Origin: Patescibacteria group bacterium | GTDB taxonomy: Bacteria; Patescibacteriota; Minisyncoccia; Phycocordibacterales; SBAW01 | Reading direction: 5' to 3' | Length of the DNA: 26,039 nt | Assembly: GCA_028866155.1 (NCBI GenBank) | Contig: JAGWIT010000006.1 | Location: 1 to 26,039 of the forward strand | Shown: piece by piece, positions 22,288-26,039 of the stretch | Layout of the letters: every line of letters starts with the position of its first letter | Position numbering within the stretch: the stretch's first letter is position 1 | Program-made: the position numbers and the translations under genes | The notes under the pieces: generated by a model | The model's input: only the letters and a program-made list of their open reading frames with translations | Databases searched by the model: none | Told to the model about the DNA's origin: nothing

Positions 22288-22887
22288 CTACCGGTTCTGC
22301 CGCGTTTTTGAGAGATCTTTGTAGGCCAAAAAGTTCTCGCGCTCCCCATCGACGACCAACTGCAGGGTGTTGGTGAGACCCAGTACCATCGGCAGCATGT
22401 GCCGCATAAAAAACAGCGGCCTGCTCACCACATACTCGACATCTTCTTCGAATTCCTGCCGCAAAAGCTCCATGTGGCGCTCGGAGGTGGTTTCAATCCA
22501 CACATTTTCGCGATTGCCGATGAACGGAAGGAGGTCCTCGGCGGTAATATGTTTGTCTTTGAGGTCTAGAAGCGCGATAGTATCCTCCGGTATCACGCGC
22601 AATACCGCGCCGAGCGTGTCGCGCTTGCCCGCGAAGCGCTGAATCCAGCTAAAATTAAGGCGATAAAAAAATTGAGCGGCAGTGATGCCAAAAGGTATCG
22701 AGCCGTGGTAGCAATACAAAATGCCGTCCTTGCTCTTGCGTACATCGACCTCGACAATGTCGGGCTTGTAGGCAAGCGTGCGCTGTATAGTAGCCACGTC
22801 ATTCTCCCGCCCATGAGCCTTGCCGCCGCGATGGGCAATAATCCTCGGCCGCTTCCCTACTATTTCGCCCGGTGATGCCGGTGGCAT
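22288..22887 (-). CDS. Divergent glycerophosphodiester phosphodiesterase-like protein
   Basis: GDPD enzymes split glycerophosphodiesters to sn-glycerol-3-phosphate and an alcohol. The 199-residue protein has the N-terminal IIAHRGG (His19-Arg20), then REND (Glu28-Asn29), DIVEVDVRKSKDG (Glu46, Asp48) and YHGSIPFG (His61), in the order of the GDPD barrel. The catalytic His-Arg and the metal-binding acidic residues are present, but the second His is followed by Gly where Asp is usual, and ENT reads END. It is also short for the family (usually 230-300), so the barrel may be incomplete or the protein may have a different substrate. It sits just upstream of pilN on the same strand and is divergent from the MFS gene. 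No role in the pilus is suggested. Confidence 0.75.
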   Translation of the reverse strand: MPPASPGEIVGKRPRIIAHRGGKAHGRENDVATIQRTLAYKPDIVEVDVRKSKDGILYCYHGSIPFGITAAQFFYRLNFSWIQRFAGKRDTLGAVLRVIPEDTIALLDLKDKHITAEDLLPFIGNRENVWIETTSERHMELLRQEFEEDVEYVVSRPLFFMRHMLPMVLGLTNTLQLVVDGERENFLAYKDLSKTRQNR

Positions 22888-22921
22888 GCGTACCTAATAA
22901 TATACCCAAAACTATTCCTGC

Positions 22922-22927
22922 TATGAT
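22922..22927 (+). promoter_or_regulatory. -10 box of the MFS gene, leaderless geometry
   Basis: TATGAT (5 of 6 to consensus) is followed by 6 nt and then the ATG at 22934, so transcription would start at or next to the start codon. On the other strand TATTAT lies 9 nt before the GDPD start, making this 46-nt gap a compact divergent promoter region. Confidence 0.45.
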
Positions 22928-22933
22928 AGCCTC

Positions 22934-24157
22934 ATGTTCGGACAGACGATTCAAAAAATTCGCGCACTGCGGCCGTCGGTGCGCTCGTTGCTTTTTTTAT
23001 ACTGGATAAACGCATTCACGACGGGACTCACCGGCGTTTTTATACAGATATTTCTCTACCAAAAATTCACCAGCATCTCTCTTAACGTCCTGGCAACGAT
23101 GGTTCTGTATAGCGGGATTATGCTGGGTTTTTGCATTCCGGGCTATTTTGCCGCTCGACTGCGGCTTAACATCAAAGGCGGATTTATATGGAGCTTTGTG
23201 AGCACCGGCATCGCTATATTTGCACTATTGTATATCACCAGCGTGGCAAGCGCCCTCACCGTGATGCTCTTGTGGGGCTTTGGTCAGGGTATTTTTTGGC
23301 TCACGGTTAATACGTTTGAGCTGACCGAAACAAAAGACCATGAGCGCGATTTTTACTCATCGGTTTTAAATGCCGGCAATCAAATATTGGGACTTGCCGG
23401 CCCCGCCTGCGCAACATTGCTCATTTGGCTCTCGGGAATCGTTCTGCACCTGGGCACGTTTACGCTGTTGTTTACTGTGGCACCTTCAATATATTTTTTG
23501 GGATTCTTTTGTTTTTCATCTATTCGCGATTATCGACCAAAGCCTCTTGTGTGGGCTGATGTGTCACATTTTTTTAAGGATCGTGAAAATCAATATGCGC
23601 AAATCTATACCGCCGGCATGGGGTTTCAACAAACGCTTGGAATAACAGTAACGCCCTTGGTTATTTTATTTATTCTGGGCACTGCACTGCGCGTCGGCGT
23701 GTATTCGACCTTTTTTGCACTCTTTTCGGCGTTTTGCGTTTTGGCGTTAGCTAACTACCGCACGCACTCTAACCGACTAAAAATTTACGGATTTACAACG
23801 CTTGGCCTTACCATCGCAATTTCGATTCTTGGTTATCTCTTTAGTTTTGCCGGACTTGTTATTTACACAGTACTCGAAGGCATTTTTACTCCGCTTAATA
23901 ATGTTTCTTCGCACGTCGTCGATTTGGCGTCTATGGAAATAGGCCGCAAAGAAAGCGATTTTTACGCCACGATGATATTGCGCGACTTGTCACTGTGGTT
24001 TTGGCGCTTACTAGGCGGCGCCGTCTTTTTATTAGCGCTTCAATTTCTCCAAGACGAAAAGGGATTTCTCTCCTTTGGACTCTACCTCCTCGCAGCGGGT
24101 TTGGTGTTTACCTATCTGGGCGCCTATTTTTTGGTCAAGAAAATGCAGGAGAATTAG
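22934..24157 (+). CDS. MFS-type membrane transporter, substrate unknown
   Basis: This 407-residue polytopic protein has about 11-12 hydrophobic helices, with a short charged loop near the middle (FSSIRDYRPKPLVWADVSHFFKDRENQY) separating two halves as in the major facilitator superfamily. The first half contains LYWINAFTTGLTGVFIQIFLYQKF and WGFGQGIFWLTVNTFELTE. The second half contains ISILGYLFSFAGLVIYTVLEGIFTPLNNVSSHV. Nothing identifies the substrate. The gene looks more A/T-rich than the pilus genes and lies on the opposite strand between pilM and pilN, so it was probably inserted into an ancestral pilM-pilN-pilO order. Its stop overlaps the pilM stop: the four bases TTAG contain both. Confidence 0.8.
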   Translation: MFGQTIQKIRALRPSVRSLLFLYWINAFTTGLTGVFIQIFLYQKFTSISLNVLATMVLYSGIMLGFCIPGYFAARLRLNIKGGFIWSFVSTGIAIFALLYITSVASALTVMLLWGFGQGIFWLTVNTFELTETKDHERDFYSSVLNAGNQILGLAGPACATLLIWLSGIVLHLGTFTLLFTVAPSIYFLGFFCFSSIRDYRPKPLVWADVSHFFKDRENQYAQIYTAGMGFQQTLGITVTPLVILFILGTALRVGVYSTFFALFSAFCVLALANYRTHSNRLKIYGFTTLGLTIAISILGYLFSFAGLVIYTVLEGIFTPLNNVSSHVVDLASMEIGRKESDFYATMILRDLSLWFWRLLGGAVFLLALQFLQDEKGFLSFGLYLLAAGLVFTYLGAYFLVKKMQEN

Positions 24158-25293
24158 CCCAACTCCTGCAACCTTCTTAAGGCCAAACCGACCGCCACGC
24201 TGAATTCGGGGCCGGCTTCTTTGAGGATTTTTTCTAGGAACGCGGGGGCTTGGGTTTTGCCGAACGGGTCGGCCAGGCGCAGCTCGGTCTGAATTTTTTG
24301 CTGGGCGAACTCTTTGAGGCCTTTGAGCGTCGCGCCCCCGCCGGTGAGAACAAGCGCGCCAAGCGTTTGATTGGCACGCTGTTCATAGGCGCTCACGGTG
24401 CGCGATATCTCGGCCAACAGCGGCGTCAGCGAAAGCTCTAATGATTTTTTTAAATCACCGCCTTGTCCGGGCGCGCTTGAGACCAATTGCGGCGCAGCCG
24501 ATGGCTCTTTTAACCCGAATTTTCTTTTGCGCTCCTCGGCCTGCGCGACCGTGATGGCAAGCGAGCGCGACGCGGCGAGCGTGAGATCCTGCGCGCCGTG
24601 GTTGATGATGTGGCTCTCGTGTATAAGCCCGCGCTCAACGACATAAAATTTGGTCGTCGCGGCGCCCATGTCCACCACCGCCACCGGCGCTATGCCGTGG
24701 TCGAGGCTCGCGCGCACCGCGCTGAACACTTCTATCTCAAAAAAAGCTGTCGCGAGCGTGGCGTCGCTGCCTATAGCGCGGAACTTGGCGATGGTATCGT
24801 TGTGTATCGCGACGAGTAAAACCTCTATCTTGCCATCTTGGGCGGCGTTGCCTTTGCCGCCGCCGACGACGAACCAGTCGAGCAGCACTTCGTTGATGGG
24901 TACCGGGATATACTTGCGCGCCTCAATCGGCACCACTTGCGCCAGCTGTTTCTCAACCGATGCGGGCAGTTTGATGATAGAGACTAAGCTCGATGAATAT
25001 GGTATGGATATGGCGGCGTCGGTCGTGGTGACGTTGGCTTCGCGGATGACGTCCTTGAGCGCCTCGGCGATTTTTTCGGCCGGCAGCGAGGTCGCGCGGC
25101 CTATCTCGACCCCCGCATACGGCCCGAGAGCGATGGCGCCGTAGGTCTCGAGTATCACTTTGCCGCGCTCGCGCCGCAGCTGCACTATCTTAATCGAAGA
25201 TGTGCCGATGTCGACGCCAAGGACGCTTTTTACTTCTTTGGAGAAAAGCGACTTCGGGAAGAGCGACGAAATCGATCGAAGAGAAAGATCCAT
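24154..25293 (-). CDS. pilM: Type IV pilus assembly protein PilM (actin-like)
   Basis: PilM is a cytoplasmic actin/FtsA-fold protein that binds ATP and the N-terminal tail of PilN, linking the alignment complex to the motors. The 379-residue protein has VKSVLGVDIGTSSIKIVQLRRERGK (phosphate-1 loop), DAAISIPYSSSLVSIIKLPAS, VVPIEARKYIPVPINEVLLDW, VAVVDMGAATTKFYVVERG (phosphate-2) and GALVLTGGGATLKGLKEFAQ (adenosine motif). It is separated from pilN by the GDPD and MFS genes, which is unusual, since pilM normally leads the pilMNO run. TATACT 10 nt before the ATG is a candidate -10 box. The end overlaps the MFS stop tail-to-tail. Confidence 0.95.
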   Translation of the reverse strand: MDLSLRSISSLFPKSLFSKEVKSVLGVDIGTSSIKIVQLRRERGKVILETYGAIALGPYAGVEIGRATSLPAEKIAEALKDVIREANVTTTDAAISIPYSSSLVSIIKLPASVEKQLAQVVPIEARKYIPVPINEVLLDWFVVGGGKGNAAQDGKIEVLLVAIHNDTIAKFRAIGSDATLATAFFEIEVFSAVRASLDHGIAPVAVVDMGAATTKFYVVERGLIHESHIINHGAQDLTLAASRSLAITVAQAEERKRKFGLKEPSAAPQLVSSAPGQGGDLKKSLELSLTPLLAEISRTVSAYEQRANQTLGALVLTGGGATLKGLKEFAQQKIQTELRLADPFGKTQAPAFLEKILKEAGPEFSVAVGLALRRLQELG

Positions 25294-25303
25294 TGCACCA
25301 CTA

Positions 25304-25309
25304 AGTATA
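25304..25309 (-). promoter_or_regulatory. -10 box of pilM in the pilM/comF divergent region
   Basis: TATACT on the minus strand lies 10 nt before the pilM ATG in a 21-nt gap shared with comF, so the comF promoter must overlap pilM or sit very close to its own start. Confidence 0.35.
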
Positions 25310-25314
25310 CCATT

Positions 25315-26016
25315 ATGCGCGACTCATTAAATATGCTTATGTCGTTCCTTTTTGATATGGTGGCTCTGCCGCGCCCGACCGAGCGCGTGGTTCGCCAATT
25401 GACAATCGAAAGATTGCGCGCGCTTGCCCTTCGAAACCTGCAGGGCGAAGGAGGGCTCCCCTACCACGCGCGCGAGGCGCGGGCTTTAGTCTGGGAATTA
25501 AAATATCACGCCAGCGCCCGCGCGGCCTCGCTCGCTGGCGAGTTTTTGAGCGAGCGTTTGCTTGGCGAGGCGGCAGACTCTATAGGCAGGCCTTTGCTTA
25601 TCCCCGTCCCGATGCACCCCGCGCGCAGGCGCGAGCGCGGCTACAATCAAACCGAGCTGTTGTGCGAGGCGGCACTCAAGGCGCTTCAGGGTTCCGGCAA
25701 AACTGTCATTCAAAATAGTCTGGGAATCGCCGAGGACTTTTTGCATGACAGTTTTGCCGGAGCTATTTTCGACTACGCGCCTGATATTCTGGAGCGAATA
25801 AAAAACACAACTCCCCAGCAAGGATTGCTGAAATATAAACGATTGCGCAATGTAAAAAACTCGATGCGCGTGAAAGACCCAGCACGGGTTGTTGGCAGGG
25901 TCTGCGTTGTCGTTGACGATGTCTCAACGACCGGCGCTACCCTGCTGGAGTCAGCGCGGGCGCTCCGGCGGGCCGGTGCATCAAGCGTGGTTGGCATAGC
26001 GCTTGCCCATTCGTAG
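25315..26016 (+). CDS. comF: ComF-family phosphoribosyltransferase with a 23-codon palindromic insertion
   Basis: ComF proteins act in the cytoplasm in natural competence and have a phosphoribosyltransferase fold. The 233-residue protein has LPYHAREARALVWELKY, IPVPMHPARRRERGYNQTELL, then NTTPQQGLLKYKRLRNVKNSMRV, and the PRPP loop VVVDDVSTTGATL (188-200). The N-terminal Cys4 zinc finger common in ComF is absent. Residues 127-149, between the GYNQ helix and the TPQ motif, are encoded exactly by a 69-bp palindromic unit. Removing them would restore about the usual spacing between these motifs. The frame stays open and the protein is otherwise intact. It is divergent from pilM, fitting a pilus-dependent DNA uptake system. 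Confidence 0.93.
   Translation: MRDSLNMLMSFLFDMVALPRPTERVVRQLTIERLRALALRNLQGEGGLPYHAREARALVWELKYHASARAASLAGEFLSERLLGEAADSIGRPLLIPVPMHPARRRERGYNQTELLCEAALKALQGSGKTVIQNSLGIAEDFLHDSFAGAIFDYAPDILERIKNTTPQQGLLKYKRLRNVKNSMRVKDPARVVGRVCVVVDDVSTTGATLLESARALRRAGASSVVGIALAHS
25693..25761. repeat. 69-bp palindromic unit inside comF (RPE-like)
   Basis: Perfect 17-bp inverted arms (TCCGGCAAAACTGTCAT at 25693-25709 and its complement at 25745-25761) enclose 35 nt, whose ends also partly pair (CAAAA/TTTTG and GTC/GAC). The unit is 69 nt, exactly 23 codons, and in frame with comF. No second copy is seen in the window. Confidence 0.75.
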
Positions 26017-26039
26017 GCTAGTGCGTCAGCGTGAAGAGC

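Noticed and set aside
1..26039. CRISPR arrays, rRNA genes or prophage genes
   Set aside because: No regular direct repeats with spacers, no rRNA sequence and no phage structural genes were seen.

Overview
The window looks like a chromosomal piece of a Candidate Phyla Radiation (Patescibacteria) bacterium, most likely of the Parcubacteria group. The evidence is a complete type IV pilus gene set without a secretin gene, small secreted proteins of the CPR style (a peptidoglycan-binding-domain protein and a Gly/Asn-rich protein), a divergent LigA, tRNA genes without encoded CCA, and few Shine-Dalgarno sites, with -10 boxes lying almost against several start codons. The taxonomic call is inference; no rRNA or ribosomal protein gene is present to fix it.

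Layout: (1) 1-1942, plus strand: the end of a membrane glycosyltransferase and an overlapping GT39-like glycosyltransferase that carries one frameshift. (2) 1943-5231, minus strand: a secreted GH6 cellulase, a Gly/Asn-rich secreted protein, a secreted peptidoglycan-binding-domain protein and a cupin. (3) 5251-6254, minus strand: tRNA-Asp, a CAT-anticodon tRNA, a polytopic membrane protein and initiator tRNA-fMet. (4) 6378-11020, minus strand: a membrane-anchored protein with a HEPN-like Rx4H motif, gatA, gatC, a 61-residue protein and ligA. (5) 11053-25293: the type IV pilus locus on the minus strand, read from high to low coordinates as pilM, pilN, pilO, a PilP-like gene, pilB, pilT, pilC, a probable major pilin, a second pilin, pilD and four minor-pilin-like genes. 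It is interrupted by a GDPD/MFS gene pair between pilM and pilN and by a RAYT-type transposase with palindromic ends between pilT and pilC. (6) 25315-26016, plus strand: comF, divergent from pilM. No stretch longer than about 300 bases lacks a gene.

Function: PilM, PilN, PilO and the PilP-like protein would form the inner alignment complex, PilB and PilT the extension and retraction motors, PilC the platform, PilD the prepilin peptidase, and six prepilins the fibre and its tip. With comF next door and no secretin, the simplest reading is a monoderm surface pilus used for attachment or DNA uptake. The GH6 cellulase is an unusual degradative enzyme for such a lineage.

The most notable signals are a 69-bp palindromic unit inserted in frame in comF (resembling the Rickettsia palindromic elements that sit inside genes), a coordinated change of tRNA elbow positions 18 and 55 in both CAT-anticodon tRNAs but not in tRNA-Asp, the RAYT element with its palindromic ends, and recurrent promoter geometry suggesting leaderless transcripts.
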